From Hymenolepis diminuta (taxonomy: Eukaryota > Platyhelminthes > Cestoda > Cyclophyllidea > Hymenolepididae), in the NCBI GenBank assembly GCA_900708905.1, contig CAADRB010000011.1:1793437-1857436 (forward strand): a DNA stretch of 64,000 bases, in the 5' to 3' direction. A model generated the notes under the pieces. It saw only the letters and a list, made by a program, of their open reading frames with translations. It did no database searches and was not told the origin of the DNA. Each line of letters opens with the position of its first letter. Position 1 is the stretch's first letter. Positions 1-13,843 of the stretch are shown here, piece after piece. The translations under genes and the position numbers were made by a program.

Positions 1-3000
1 TGGGGCATGATTGCCAGTTAGGCATATATGCGATCTGCACCACACTTTAAACTGACTAGAGGAATGTTTCACGTTATTCTAAATTGTTGAACATGCTCAT
101 CAGTTTGTGTTGTTATTCTCTTTTTTCAATTAAAGAAGGGCCCTTATCTCTCCTTTGTAAACGAACTCTTAAGTTACTCAAAAATCCCGAAAAGTTCATT
201 AACTGCATGATATACCAGAAGATATATTATGTATATATTATTTGATACGTCAAGGAAATTTCAGAAGGCAAAATTTTTTCTCATGAACCACTCGTATATT
301 GAACTACTTTTGGACGTTTTAACAGACCGTATCGTACAATTGTTTTTAATTTGTTTTCTTTCAACGGCCTAAAGTAGAAAGTAAAATTTGATTGAGAGTT
401 ATTATGATGAAACAAAAATATTATCTTTTTTGAGGTCAAAACATTAATTTAAGATCACCTATGACAAGCAACTTCATTACACAAAAAGACAAAAAGATAT
501 TTGTTACCATGACCATATTTAAGGTCTAAGAATAAATTGTTACCTCTGGCTTTAATCATGGGATGGTATCTGAAAAAGGCAAATAGCAAAATAGTCCTGT
601 AGTGGATGAAACGGTGGGCCTAAAAGGACTACATAATACAGTTCAGATGACCAGATTCTAAATTTATATGAACTCTGGACGTATTGGGCTATCCCATTTT
701 CATAAGGGATATGGTTCACTTTGTAATACCCTAATCATTCGAGGCTCGATTTTCATGATTTAGTCCCTGGGTTTCTGGATATGTTTATGTCTTCAGCATT
801 CCAAGCATATTGACCGGTTTATGTAATTGAATAGTTTGTCATGCCACTTTGATCTCTTTGCATCTCCTCATAAGCTGGTAAATGAGACCAGCAAAGGCAC
901 TTTAGACATAAAAGAGCTCACAAGTTTTCACTCTAGATGAGCTCTGATATTTTCCTCGATTAAGTTTATTGATATGGGCTTAAGTAATAGGAAATATACT
1001 TTCGTTATATTTGGTGAAGTTAGTTCGAAAACAGACCGAAAGAGAAAAAGCGTTATTATTGAGATAGCTAAATAACATTAAGTTAGAGAAAGTCGTCCTG
1101 ATTATGTTTACTCAAAAGAGGCAAATACGTAAAGGAAATACGAATATTGATATAAACATCAGCGGAGATTATTACCGAATATTCACGCTTACATGATATG
1201 CACATTAAGGAAATGAGAATTGATTAATTTTAATTTAAGCAGTAAATATTGTGTTTCTTTGAACAAAGAGCCGCTGATAACGAGCCATCTCCGATTGGTG
1301 CATTCAAAATTAATAGAGTTTGCACTGATTAAATATATACTATTTTTGAGCACTATTATGCATTTTACTAATTCGATGGCACTCACTTTTAGTTTCATTT
1401 GCCACCATTTTGTAACGGTAAACGTGAACGTCTGTCAAATCAAATTACTTGTTCTATAGTCATCAGTACATATTCAGTGAATGGGGTGAGCAACCACACT
1501 GTTATAGCTAAAGCTAACTAATAGATTCTGAAATGCTATTCTTCCATGCAAGAGTGGACGCATTTTCCTATAACAGAACGTAAGTTATGACCGTACATTA
1601 CCCCATACTCCTTAATTCATAATTATTTAATCTTAGCTAAGCTTCCTCCAGCATGGGTATAAGATTTTCCATTTTTGTCACTGATGGAGATCTACTTTGG
1701 AGATTTGAGTAAATATAGTCGTACAGTATCGATCATTATCGTGACCCCTTCTCATTTAAAACTTATTGAGAGCTTACATAACTTTTATAAAACCAATCCA
1801 TGGTTTGGTGTTTAAACAAGAAAGACGATGTCTAAATACTGCTCAAAAGCTAATCTTAGTATTACGCTCTCGAAGAGCCATAACAAGTGAAGAACTAGCT
1901 CAGAGGATTCTTCTGGGAAATCCCCCAGCCAAGATTCAATAAGAAAGACTTCGCTTTAGATTGTTATGAAAATTCTCCCTAGCCTTCTTACGCTAAAACT
2001 TCTTTTCAGTTATCGTGTACTGCAAGAAATAGAGAGGAAACTCACACAATATCATAAAGCATACTAATCAAAGTACCAAAGAAATCTTGATTGACCAGTC
2101 CTTCATGGCTAAACGCCCAATAAAGTCGATTCCCGTTTCTAATCGCGTCAGTCCTGATCTCAAAGGAATACGAGCAAAAATAGTGAAATGAGAAATTCTC
2201 AAATACAAGTGAATTCTCTCAGAAAGGTAATAAATGCTTTGGAACTATCAATGTGGCATTATTTCATTGGCGTAATTATCAACAAGAACATCAAATGCTC
2301 AATTTCTGAATCTTTCGAGTTTTATAAAAGACAGGAGTAATTAAAACATTTCATATCAGAACTGGACTGCTAAGTGACTTTGCCTATCATTTACCAAGCA
2401 GAAATCTTGTACTGAAGGGCTTAATATTAACCTCAATACTTCCACTGCTATTTGCTTCGTGTTCTTGACTTTTGCTTACGATATGTTGGTGTGTATTATC
2501 CGCCTATAAGTTAGAATTTAAAGAGGGATGACAAGTGTCGACAAAAACTGTATGCTTGCTAAAACCGCCATATATATATTTTTAGAAGTTTTATGATTAT
2601 TAAGATTTTAGAGCGCCAGCTGTTACAATAACAGCATAGTTGAAGTTTGTTGCGGTCGTTACACAGTTGTATCCCCAATCAATATTTTCCATTGACTTTT
2701 TAACTTATTTTGCCATATGACGATTTGCCCATTTACTTAACTGCATACGAGTTTCGTGAACTCTTCACACTTCAAGATTGTGGAAAGTGGAAATTAGAGA
2801 TAATATGCAATTATTTGACTTCCTTCAGTCACATACTGCTCGAAAAATTTATCTCTTTTCATCTTCTACCTCTGGGTTAGGGGATTTAGTGCCTTAAAGG
2901 TCATATTTAGCGATGTCAAGCACCATACTGATTATTAACTCTTAAGTTAAATGACAACTACCGTTTCCACCGTAAAGAACATAATCGGGTGTTAGTTTTT

Positions 3001-6000
3001 CTTTAAAATGTCCAAAGACTTACTATAACTCAGTATTAATAATGATTTGAGGATATCCACACCACGAACAGAATGCCGAGATAGACGAAATATACAAGTA
3101 AAATATATTCTAAATAAAATATTAAGTTAAAATTAGCCCGGTTCAATTTGTACTTACGGCAAATTAAATGAATGTACTTATGATTGTGAATCTTCAGTGC
3201 TGAAATACAAGTTCACAGTACAATATAAGCCTTCACAATAAGGTTCTAAACAAATGTAACGCCCTCAGGTATCCGAATCAGGATAAATAATACCCTATTT
3301 TACTTCCACTCCCCCCTCAATAAATGCGATTTCGTTAATGATCCACCCTTCAGTTTAGTAAAAACCTGAGTTTATTGTTACTTTATTAAATGGAGTACGT
3401 TACCATCTGAGATAACACTTCATTACGTAGTTGATTAAAGGACTTTCTTTGTTTTCCTAATCTGATGGTGACAAATTTCGAACAGTGACTTGTGCAGACG
3501 CTACCCCTCATTCTTTTAATGGTGACCTTTCAAACAAACCGTCTGCTCTTTATCTCCTATCTTTTATTTAGAACTCATTGTTTGACCTCAGTCTTAGATG
3601 GTTGTCGCATTTTGAAGTAATTGTACTTAGCCGATATCACTCTGCTTCGAGATTCTTCTTTCCCGACTCTGATTATAACTAAGCTGTCTGTGATTTTACT
3701 AGGACTTCATGTAAAGCAGCGATGATATTGAAGGAAGTGATTATTTTAATTTGAGAACACTTTATACGAATATTTGCATTATATCTGCTTTTAAAATTGG
3801 ACGTCTGAATATCCGACAGCGTTCCGTTTTTAATTTTCACTTAAATGTTCCAAACTGGATGTTAATAATTGCATGATGGTTTTTTGTAGATATATTAGCT
3901 GTCTTTACGTCTTCAAATGGCTCCCCCCAACAACTGAGAATGCATTTACAGTTTAATAGCCCTCTTTTAATCCTGAAACAGGTCACTTGGTGGTATGGAA
4001 ATGGCTCTGTACACAGCAAAGCATTGATAAAGTATTTGGTGAGATGATAGAATAACGAATAATCATTTGTTTTGACAGGATCTGACTGTTACCACGAAAA
4101 CGTAGGTATTTTCCAGGAGATCAGGTTTCCACTGCTCTAAACGGAATGGGTAATTATGAAATAGCTGTTTTGAGACATTAATGGAGAACAATATATTTTC
4201 GATAGAACCACCTCACCTGGTATCTGAGTAAAAGGTTAATCTTACGAGTTAAAATTAAGAACTGGTTTGAATACGCCTTGACCGATTTGAAAAGAGCATC
4301 CGTTGATATTCTCAGTAGGGATTCGCACTGATCCTGTCAAAAAAACATGTTTTCGGGAATAAAATTTTTTACAAAAATAATATTTTAAAGATTAAATTCT
4401 GGTGATCCTATCCAGGTTTAGTTAGTATAATATTTATAATTTCAGGCTTTAAATTGTACTTTTCTCAAACTTACATTCACAAACAGTGCGATTTGCAATA
4501 AAATAAATTTATTTTTCTGTATTCTTCCCTTAACTCAAATTTTGAGAATGTACTTTGTTTCTTAGACTATTTAGAGAATGTTATGTTAATATTGAGTAGT
4601 GCTATGTTAAAAGTATCGCTGCTAATCTAACTTACTTGCCTCGATTGTAAAAAGATATAAATAGATTGGTCCGGCATGACCAACCATGGAAATAAATCAC
4701 CAGATCAACGAGCTTTTGACGTAAATTCACTCATGAATCTGTGGTCAAATAATGAGAATTGAACATTGCGACATCACAATGTGGATTTTCCCCTCCGATA
4801 ATTGGACAATTCAATGCTTTCAATTTGAAAAAAAGTAGAACTTGTAATGGACTGACTTCATAACCCAGTTTAATTTACCCCACTCCCCCTTCCGTTCCAC
4901 GCCTTATTGGACTTGTTTGTTATCCCCTTATTCAGATACTTTCTACGATTAAAACTCGTAAAAGTCTTTTTGCTGGGCTGTAGTCGGTAATATTGTTACA
5001 TTAAAACTGTAGGCCAACCCGGAGCTTTTAAATACAAAATTTTAACTAATAATAGGTCCATTTATTTAAAAGATTGTATCGAGAATATGAAAAGGACGAT
5101 AAGATACATAGCTTTCGTCTTCTAGTATATTGAGGGAAGAGTGCTGCAAGATTTTACGATTACAATTTGTATATTTAGACACTCTTTTCCACCTTTCACT
5201 TGCAATGTCTTGTTTAGTGTGTTATACCCTTGGAGACATTTCTCTCCATTTCGTTCAGAAGCCTTGAATTTGGAATAGTTAAATAAAAGTACACACCAGA
5301 TAGCTCAGAAGTGAGAAGAGTGGCTGCATGCCAATTTCTTCCTTATACGCTTACTGTATCGGATATGAAGTCTTATCATTCAGTAGGCTTCGTGAGATTT
5401 CGAGTAGTAGTCAGTACTGCTATACAAAATCCTTACACGCGTTTTGTAAAAGAAGACTACTTTGGCGCTGTTTTACCGTTAAAGGCCTAGTTCCTGCCTC
5501 TCAGGTCTATGTGTCAACGAAATGTGGCTAGGCTATGGCCAATTCATACCTAAAGAGGGAGTGAGAGGGAGAATGCAATAGGGCAGTCACCCAACGACAT
5601 AAACTATGCCTCTTAATAGGAATAAGAGTCCCCTTCATAGAGTTAACCATTAGGACTTAACTCGCAGTCTGAAGTGATGAGAGATTTGTCTAGAATTCAG
5701 GAGCTAAATGCACCCAAGTATTGATCAAAATGATAGGCTCCTGGGAGACAACCATGGGGATTTTGAATTCCTTATAGAACGCGTAATTAAGTTGAAGGCC
5801 ACAGGAGTGTGGCTGAGCTATCACCCTTCTAATTTCTTACGAACCTCACCATATACTAGACGGAAAAGCGAAATAGAATGATTCTGTTGTTATGTGATTG
5901 TACGATGATAGTAGAAACGTAAATACCAGACTCCTACATAGAAATTCCAACCCCTTGAAACCTTATGCCAGATGCAGTGATAATATAATTTGCTATAGCT

Positions 6001-8290
6001 AGTAGATGTCTATCAGCACCTGGAGAAGAAATGATTGACTGGCGATAAGATCTCCACTGTAGTGTCCACAGGCTGTCCCGCTGTGTGTTTGCGTGTTTGC
6101 ACATAGATACCTAAACTGGTGTTGATCATCACGCTGAGACTCTGACGGCGAGACATAACTTACGTCTAACGAAGGAATGTTTCGTATATAAACCTAATTT
6201 ACTAATCAATAAATTGGGTTGGTTTATCTGCCACCTCTAAATTGTTCTGGCGACATGAGTGACTTGACTTATTCTATCTATTCGATCGATAGATTTAACG
6301 GTAGACCTTCACTTATTACATAATCCCTATCGGCAATTCAAAAATCATTTAATTTGAGTCCCCCTATATTGAGCTCTGGTTAGTTAAATACCGTCTTTTT
6401 TCCTCATTATAAGATAAATATATTAAGATGACATGGCAAACCAACCCTTTTAAACAAAATCAACGTTTTCTGAAATCCACTATGAAAACTAGGGAATGGA
6501 TCTTAAACATGAACTTTTGAATATTTTAATATGATATTGTTTATTAATTGGCAAGCTAATGGCTTCAGAATTTATCTGGATGCCCTAACTTCATTTGGTG
6601 CTTCTACTCTACCGAATCTCCGCTCGCCCGTTATTGTAATATTTATCATACCTCCGTTTTAAGTAATTTCCATGATAACAAATTGTAATTTTTATTTTGC
6701 CAGGGATGATAATAACAAGAACCAAAATGAACTTTTAAGTTAGAATTTCGGAAATTTCTGTACGTAGGCATTTAAGTTAATGGTGCAGATGAAAATTACA
6801 ATTCGTTCAATTTAAATCACCAAAGGCATTCACGAAGAAATAAACACATTCCAATTTTCGATTAATTAGTAAATAGCCCTTGCATGTATTTTTTGATATT
6901 ATGCATATTAAGTCCCTTCAACGCAGATTTGAATGAATGAGTCTCATCTTAAATATCCACTAAACGAGTATCAAATGAATCAGTTGTTTTAAATAACTTG
7001 AATAATTTTTCAAGTGACTGGTCATGCACACTCAGGTGGCTACGTAAAAATTTGCAGTAATTTTTATGACATTAAACAAAACAATTTTTAAAGTAAGACT
7101 CTGCAAAAAAATAATTTCAAAAGAAGTAACGTACACGACATATTATTGAATATAAAATAAAAGCATATATTTTGAAATGGAATAAGAAAATGAATTTTAA
7201 GTTCAGACCAAAAATCAAATTAAATTAAAATATTTATACCTTTTATTCCACCTATAGATCAAAATTATTAATAATCCATGAATTAAAGCACGATTTATTT
7301 TTCATAGGAAGATTTCGCTTTTGATAAGAAGGTCATATAGTAAGTTAATTAGTTATTATATCATACGCATTCCCGTGACTCCATTTTAGAAACATGTTCA
7401 TTTAAATAGCGTTAATTAAAAAATCATAATGAATGCATATTTAAGTTCAACCCGTGGAAGCTCAGATAGAAAATTTAGGGAATTGCAATGAACCAAAAAT
7501 ATGAAACAACTGAAAATACCATGTATACCCTAATTCTAATTATGCGTTCAATCTGATTAATCAGTAATTAAGTATAGCAGGCATTTATTAGAATGGAGAT
7601 TTTTTATTTCATCGAAATGAATAATATGATTCAAGATTGCATAAATCACAGGCCTTATTGCACATTGAAATACATATTCGGAAAAGACTTCAAACTTTTT
7701 TTCATATTTATATTCGCTATATTTATTAATATGTAATTCTATGTTCGAGACAAATCATAGGCTAGCGAAGGATAGCATTTCAATTGGAAATATGACTATA
7801 TGACAAATGATATTTAACGGTTTTAAAGACAATTATACTGTAAATATCTTTTCACTGGAATAATAAATTTGCTAATTTTTTTGTATTATCCTAAGTATGG
7901 CAGTGGATAAGAAATACGGATATGAGCGTATACTTTCTTAACTTCAAAAATAAGCTAATAATATTTCAAGAACAAAGAATTGACAAAAAACAGTGAATCA
8001 TTTTGATATTTTTAATAATGAATATATATAAGAGGCAGTATCTGTTCAAGATAAAAATAATAGAGTAACAATCTTAATTTATATCTGAATGTTTTTTAAA
8101 ACAAATTTTCCTGATTTCTTTTGGACGGTATTTCATATAGATCAATATATTTGAAAATTTTATTTTAAAATTTTTAAGACGCGAATTGCGAGCTAATTAC
8201 TGAATTTGAAAGTTTTAAAACGAGTTAAAGTCGTTATTATGTGCTAAAATTCAGCAGCGGCACATTAGTTTCTCGTTCGTGGTCGATAAC
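1..8290. other. AT-rich stretch without a supportable gene
   Basis: I find no open frame longer than about 80 codons, and none of the short ones resembles a known family or sits between convincing splice signals. The stretch becomes even more AT-rich toward RPL12 (about 7000-8250). Isolated short exons of an unknown gene cannot be excluded, because exons in this genome can be 50-100 nt. Confidence 0.6.
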
Positions 8291-8883
8291 ATGCCTCCTA
8301 AGGTTGATCCTACTGCTGTTACCATTGGTAATTGTGTCTTTTTAACATGATTGTTTGTTTAGTGTACTTGCGCGTGACCGGTGGTGAGGTTGCTGCAACT
8401 TCGGCTCTTGCCCCTAAGTTGGGTCCTCTTGGTCTTCCACCCAAAAAAGTCGCTGATGATATCGCTAAGGAGACGGCTGACATGAAGGGTCTGCGTTTGA
8501 CTGTCAAGCTGACTATTCAGAACCGGCAAGCCACAGTTTCTTTTGTGCCGACCACGTCTGCCCTTTTAATCAAGGCCCTAAAGGAGCCCGTTCGTGACAG
8601 AAAGAAGGTCAAAAACGTCAAGCACAATGGCAATATTACGTTTTTGGATGTTCTCGAGGTTGCACGTGTTATGCGTCCCCGATCACTCTCTCGTGACCTC
8701 TCGGGTACCGTTAAGGAGGTTTTAGGTAAGTGTATCTGAGAGCTATGCATTCCATCTATCTTGGCTTAACATTTTATCTATTTAGGTACCGCGCGTTCTA
8801 TTGGCTGCACCATTGACGGAGAAACGCCCCAAGTTATGATTGAGAAGATCGATCGAGGAGAACTTGCTGTTCCTGCTGCTTAA
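8291..8883 (+). CDS. RPL12: 60S ribosomal protein L12 (uL11)
   Basis: This is a structural protein of the large ribosomal subunit. It binds the GTPase-associated 28S rRNA region at the base of the P-stalk, where elongation factors dock. Model: exons 8291-8327, 8363-8725 and 8786-8883, with introns of 35 and 60 nt, GT-AG ends and consistent phase. The protein is 165 residues, the usual animal length. It opens [10 protein letters not shown], continues [10 protein letters not shown] and [14 protein letters not shown], and carries the highly conserved KLTIQNRQA and IKALKEP(V)RDRKK segments, so identity is near certain. The start is the first ATG, preceded by a pyrimidine-rich leader (TTTCTCGTTCG) that may be the 5' TOP type typical of ribosomal protein mRNAs; that is inference. 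An AATAAA lies 24 nt after the stop. Nothing is missing or broken. Confidence 0.97.
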
Positions 8884-8906
8884 ATGATTATGTATAATTT
8901 GTCAAA

Positions 8907-8912
8907 AATAAA
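8907..8912 (+). terminator. AATAAA polyadenylation signal of RPL12
   Basis: This is a canonical hexamer 24 nt downstream of the RPL12 stop codon, giving a very short 3' UTR. Confidence 0.75.
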
Positions 8913-9199
8913 GAGGTAATTAAACAAACGGTAACGGCGGTTTCTTAGTTAACTCCGCCAGGGTTTACTCAGCCCTCCATCCCGCCGAAATTGGGTCGGT
9001 AAAATGAGGAGTATGCTCTTTCCCTAATCATTGCTGGTCCAATCTCTAACCCATCACTCCGTGGAGATGATTGGTGTCCTGCATATGATTATGAATTTAA
9101 GCATACGATTTATTATGGGTTGGATTGCTTGAATTTTTTGTATAATGTCCATTGCAAACGCTTGAACATGTGTTGTGTCTCGCTAATTATGCGATCATG

Positions 9200-10600
9200 C
9201 AGTTAAAGTCGCTTAAGTGTTCCATTTTGCAAATGTTTTGTTGGTCGCAGTTTTTTTGTTTTGGGTCTTTCAATAAATAATTCTGTCTTCTCACTTGCCA
9301 TTGCCGATGGGGGAGGTGGTACGTGGGAGAAGTGCGGTTTGGGGTTGTGCCTACTCTGGTTCCTTGTTGCGGGTTGAGGGTTTTGTCGAGTAGGGTGGTC
9401 GTTGCACTTGTTAAGCAAAACCAGACTGGCGGGGCACTGTCGTGTTGACCGGTGTAAGGTTTGGGCTTGTGCGTCGGCAGTGACCTGAATGGATTGTGCG
9501 ATTCTCTGCTCCACGTGTCGACGGTCTGCAGACTTTCGGTTCATTTGCTTCGTTGTGGGGTAGCAGTTACACCGAATGTTTCTGAGCCTTGGGTGAGCGA
9601 GACTAGTGCAGCGCCGACGGGGCTCTTGGGTGCAATTTTGGGGAGGAAATTGACTTCACGCAGGTTCCGAACATTTAAGCTGGAGGTTGGGCGGCTAGAA
9701 TGCGTCTTCAGCCTACCCGAAACTGAGGATGCAGACCATGACTTTTTGTCAGTAGCATCTTCATTTGGGCCGTTGTTACCAGAACTAAGGAGTGGGTGCA
9801 TGGAAGACGGGCGATTGTATTCATTACGACTGTTTTGTGCATGATGAGTACTTGTTTTACTTGTGGGAGACGGATATTAAATCATGGTCGTTTATGGAGC
9901 ATATCTCTTGGGCTGGTATTCAGAGTGAGATGTGTGAAGAAATGAAAGATATTAGATCCTTTAATGATGGTACTAAAGCCATCATCACAGACAGGGACGA
10001 AGAGGTGAGCTTATACCACGGCATTTGTAACATTGTGAATCTACGCTATTGCTCAGTTCGGCAAATTTGGGTAATTATTGCTTTCATGGCACCATTTGAC
10101 TACTCCATTTGTTAAATTGGTACATGACTATTTAATCCTCGCGACCTTATTTGAAAGATTGGTGGCAGACGCTATCCTCGTCAGAAGTCTTTTCGACTGG
10201 TTCAACGTTGTCATATTGATTATCCATACTCCTAGGCAAAACACTTTGTGATGAGACCGATGTTGGGGTGAATAAAGTCATTCCTATAGGCTTGTGCTAG
10301 ATTTCATCCGTCGTGATTGCTATAGCGAGGGATATGACCAACTCTCATGGAGACTGATAGGAAGATGAAACAATGTTTCGGCGTGCACCAGAAGTCAATA
10401 TCGAAACATCACTGCCGCTTTTATGCCATGGTAATGACAGATCACGACCCGATGAGGTCAACCGCCATCCATCGGTTGGTTGGCTGACGGAAGAATCATA
10501 CTCTGCCACCTCGGGCAGAGAAGACAAATATCAATTCATTATTGATTCAATTAGTTGCAGAATGCCTTATAATATTAGAGTGGTATTGGAGTAATTAATA
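9200..10600. other. GC-richer island with unresolved open frames
   Basis: Between RPL12 and PSMA3 the composition rises clearly above the surroundings, with the top strand rich in G and T at 9200-9800. Open frames occur on both strands. On the minus strand one of about 109 codons ends at 9541 and meets a second one (9544-9203) at an ATGA overlap. A 47-nt GT-AG segment at the junction would join them in frame into a Ser/Thr/Pro/Gln-rich product. On the plus strand there are frames at 9461-9844 and 9792-10003, the latter ending at a GTGAGC donor-like site. I recognise no domain in any of them. This could be an exon of a fast-evolving gene, or a decayed insertion. Confidence 0.35.
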
Positions 10601-11630
10601 TGCACGTCTGAAAATTCACAGGTTACGGAGAAGACTCTCATTGAAATTATGGCCAACTCATTTGGCTAAGTGTGATTATCAGGAGGGTCTGTAGAATTCG
10701 AATTTTCAACAAAGGTTGCTCTGGAGTGTTCTACGCCTATGTAGAATATTCTGATGTCTATCCATTCGGTCTTTAAAATATATTTTTTCAGTTTTAGAAG
10801 AGAAAGAGGAGAAAAAGACAGTTGCCCAACATAGAAACAGTGACTAAATGGCTCATCAAAGCTCAATAAGCATTTGTTGAGTAATAAGATAAGTCGATAA
10901 ACTTAATGTACAAAACGTAATGAAATGATCCAGACAAACCATGTACGAGAGGTTTCTATTGCGGCAAAGTTGTTGTGTATGATCATAACTATATTAATAA
11001 CAATGTAAAGTATACAATAATTTCTTTTGTTTATGGTTTGGTCAGAGTATGATGATGGGATAAACTGATGTCCGTGTGTAACTGAACTGTTAGAAATAAT
11101 GGCTAATAACAAGAAGGACCAAGAGAACGCTACAGGTTGATAAGGCAGCAGTTCGGTAAAAATTAAATGCAGTCAAGGCATAGTAAACTGTGAAACAGAC
11201 AGGTAATAATATAAAGTTTAAGGAAGGCCACTGTGTAATTATGGATAAACAATGGACAACCGATCCAGTTCACATTTGGTCAGCAATTTAGTTTCCACTT
11301 TTGAACGAAACGACAATGCATAAGGTAGATTTTATAAAATTTCCATCAGTACATTCGAATAACATGTCGATATATGAGTTCAGTTAACACGGTGGAATAT
11401 TTTGGATACAGACACTATTAATAGATATTCTCTAAAACAGATTTTTGCAACCTGTTAAAAACAGATATGTGATGAGAAATTAAAGACTAGTTGTCTTAAA
11501 CAAATGATATGTGTTCCAATAATTTACATAAAATTGTTTAGTCGAAGGAACCTATATGACCTTGACCAATTGACCCTGTTATACACTGATTCTTGTGATT
11601 TTTGATTAAGCATCTTTATTATATTATAAA

Positions 11631-12781
11631 ATGAGTTCCATCGGCACTGGAGTAAGTTAATAAAATATTTGTCTTTAATTTTTATTAGTATGATTTATCA
11701 GCTTCTCAATTTTCTCCGGAAGGAAAGGTTTTTCAGATTGAATATGCCTATAAAGCTGTAGAAAATAGCGGGTAAATTTAATTAAAATAATATTATTTCG
11801 CCTAGAACCGCTGTTGCTCTCAAGGGAAAAGATGGTGTTGTTTTTGCTGTTGAAAATATCGTCCTCTCCAAATTATACGAACCTGGTTGTGTCAAGAGGA
11901 TTTTTTCTATTGATGAGCATATTGGAATGGTACGTTCTATTATATTCTGTCTTACACATTTAGGCTTTCGCCGGTCTTCAATCTGACGTTAAAGCTCTCG
12001 TTGAAGTTGCTAGAGATGAATGTATGAGTTACAGAGAGAATTTCGGGGCACCCATTCCTGCTAAAGTATGATTGGTCTTCTTTTTTCACTATTAATTACC
12101 ACTTTAGCATCTTTGTGAACGAATCTCTATGCATATCCATATGTATACACTCTACAGTGCTATTAGACCTTTCGGTGTTTCTATTTTGCTTGGATCTTAT
12201 GAGAGCGATGGCGCTCATTTGTATGTCATTGAACCCTCTGGGATGTATTATGTAGGTATCCGTGATTTTAATAACCACATTATAATTGCTATTTGTTATG
12301 TTCGTGACAACTCGATTTCGTTTTAAAAATTGTAGGCTTATGGTGGCTGCGCTATTGGAAAAGCTAGACAGAACGCCAAGACGGAAATGGAACAGATTAA
12401 ACTCTCCGAAATGACCTGCCGAGAACTTATCAAGGAAGCAGCTAAAATGTAAAGAATTATTGTCCTTTATTGCATGCTTTTTGCTTTGGTAGATTTGTAA
12501 TTAACTTTGATATATTATTTTAGTATCTACACTGTTCATGATGAGATTAAAGACAAATCGTTCGAATTGGACCTTAGCTGGGTTGGAGTTCGTAAGCGGA
12601 TATAGTTTACACTTCATTTACGTGCTGCTTCCTTAATAATTTACACATGATTATTTCCTCCCTAGATACCGGAGGACGACACATGATGCTTCCAAAAGAA
12701 ATTCACCAAGAAGCTGAGGAATACGCCAAACGTTCTCTTGAAGAATCCGCTGACCTTGACGAGGAAATTGGCATGCTGTAA
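11631..12781 (+). CDS. PSMA3: 20S proteasome subunit alpha-7 (alpha type-3)
   Basis: This is a structural alpha-ring subunit of the 20S proteasome in cytosol and nucleus; the ring gates substrate entry and docks the 19S cap. Eight exons: 11631-11651, 11689-11771, 11806-11929, 11964-12065, 12108-12251, 12336-12448, 12524-12591 and 12666-12781. The introns are 34-84 nt, all GT-AG and phase-consistent. The product is 256 residues (human 255). The N-terminus [19 protein letters not shown] followed by [15 protein letters not shown] is the alpha-subunit signature and is alpha-7 specific (MSSIGTGYDLSAS). Further matches are [21 protein letters not shown] and [15 protein letters not shown]. The C-terminal tail is acidic ([10 protein letters not shown]), as in other alpha-7 subunits. 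There is no catalytic threonine, as expected of an alpha subunit. It converges with the coiled-coil gene at 12988-13526. Confidence 0.97.
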
Positions 12782-12786
12782 ACCAG

Positions 12787-12797
12787 CCCCCCCCCCC
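12787..12797 (+). repeat. Poly-C tract in the PSMA3 3' UTR
   Basis: There are eleven consecutive C residues five bases after the PSMA3 stop codon, in otherwise AT-rich sequence. An ATTAAA at 12839-12844 is the likely polyadenylation signal. Confidence 0.7.
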
Positions 12798-12987
12798 TCA
12801 TGTTTTTTGTTGATAAAGCCCGTTTGATAACTTAATCAATTAAAGAAGCTTTATTAAAACAATAACAAACTCGGTAGGGAATTAGGCATTTGTTCAGATA
12901 CTTTGCTGGATAGCCTGATAGTTTGCTTGCAGGGCTTCTATTTCTCTAGAAAAAATATCATTATCTCATTAGCATAAATTAAATCTC

Positions 12988-13526
12988 TTACATATCCGGA
13001 AGCTCAAAATCCTTAGTTTCAGGAATGCTAAGTTCCATGAAGATGGGGTTTTGTAGTTTCAGGTATTCTCCATTGATTTGACTTCGTACGGAATCCGTTT
13101 GGACCTTGGATTCAGTCAGTTTGCTCTCGAGTTCACGTTCTGATTCCTGGTTTTGAGCGAGTGTTTTATTTAATCTGTCATTTTTATCACTCACGATTTG
13201 GAGTTTGTTGAGAAGGAGTTGTTTCTTTTCTCGAAGCATTACGCCCTCTATTTTCGCTTCTGAATGCTCTTTCTCGACTAATGAAGTAGGAAATTGATCA
13301 GGACAATATACCTGTTCTTAGATCCTTTTCAGCGACGGAGGACTTGCTTTCAATTTCCTTAAGTTGGGCTTCCAAGTATGAACGCTCTGCGAATAAATGG
13401 AAAGTGAAGGTGTATATTATTTTCAATGAGACTGCCATTATTATAGCAAAATTAATTCCACTTACCTTTCATATGGTTCTCAATAGCTTTGGTGAGGAAG
13501 GAGATAGATGGTTCTGGAGCTTCCAT
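12988..13526 (-). CDS. Small coiled-coil protein, unrecognised
   Basis: Three exons on the minus strand (13466-13526, 13312-13386, 12988-13277) join in phase across introns of 79 and 34 nt into a 141-residue protein. It begins MEAPEPSISFLTKAIENHMK and ends ELPDM. After about 15 residues it is almost entirely charged heptad-like sequence (for example LREKKQLLLNKLQIVSDKND), so it should form a coiled coil to about residue 120, with a short non-helical tail (PIFMELSIPETKDFELPDM). There is no signal peptide, membrane segment or catalytic motif. Its size would suit a small subunit of a kinetochore, centrosomal or synaptonemal assembly, but I cannot assign a family. It is convergent with PSMA3, 206 bp away. 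Confidence 0.75.
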
Positions 13527-13843
13527 CTCTATTAGCTTAAAATAACAGGGGATATTTATATATTTCGGGTCTTCTCATGTAAAGCTTGAACAGCCAAAAA
13601 TATGTCTGATTTGACCTTATTCATAAGTTATTTTCGCCATGAAGACAATAGTTGTGCTGCCTGTTTCGAATCTGTCCCCCCATCAGTCTAGCACAAACCC
13701 ATCTGTTTCCTGATTGTGAGAAGCATTTCAATAAGGATAATATCCTATTTAATGAAAATCCACATCCGTTAAATACGAGAATCAGGTTAGTCGAGAAGAG
13801 CAACTGGAAACATACTTATGGAAGCGAAACTTTAGGTTATTAA

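Noticed and set aside
8319..8750. Minus-strand frames opposite RPL12
   Set aside because: They mirror the strong codon bias of the RPL12 exon on the other strand.
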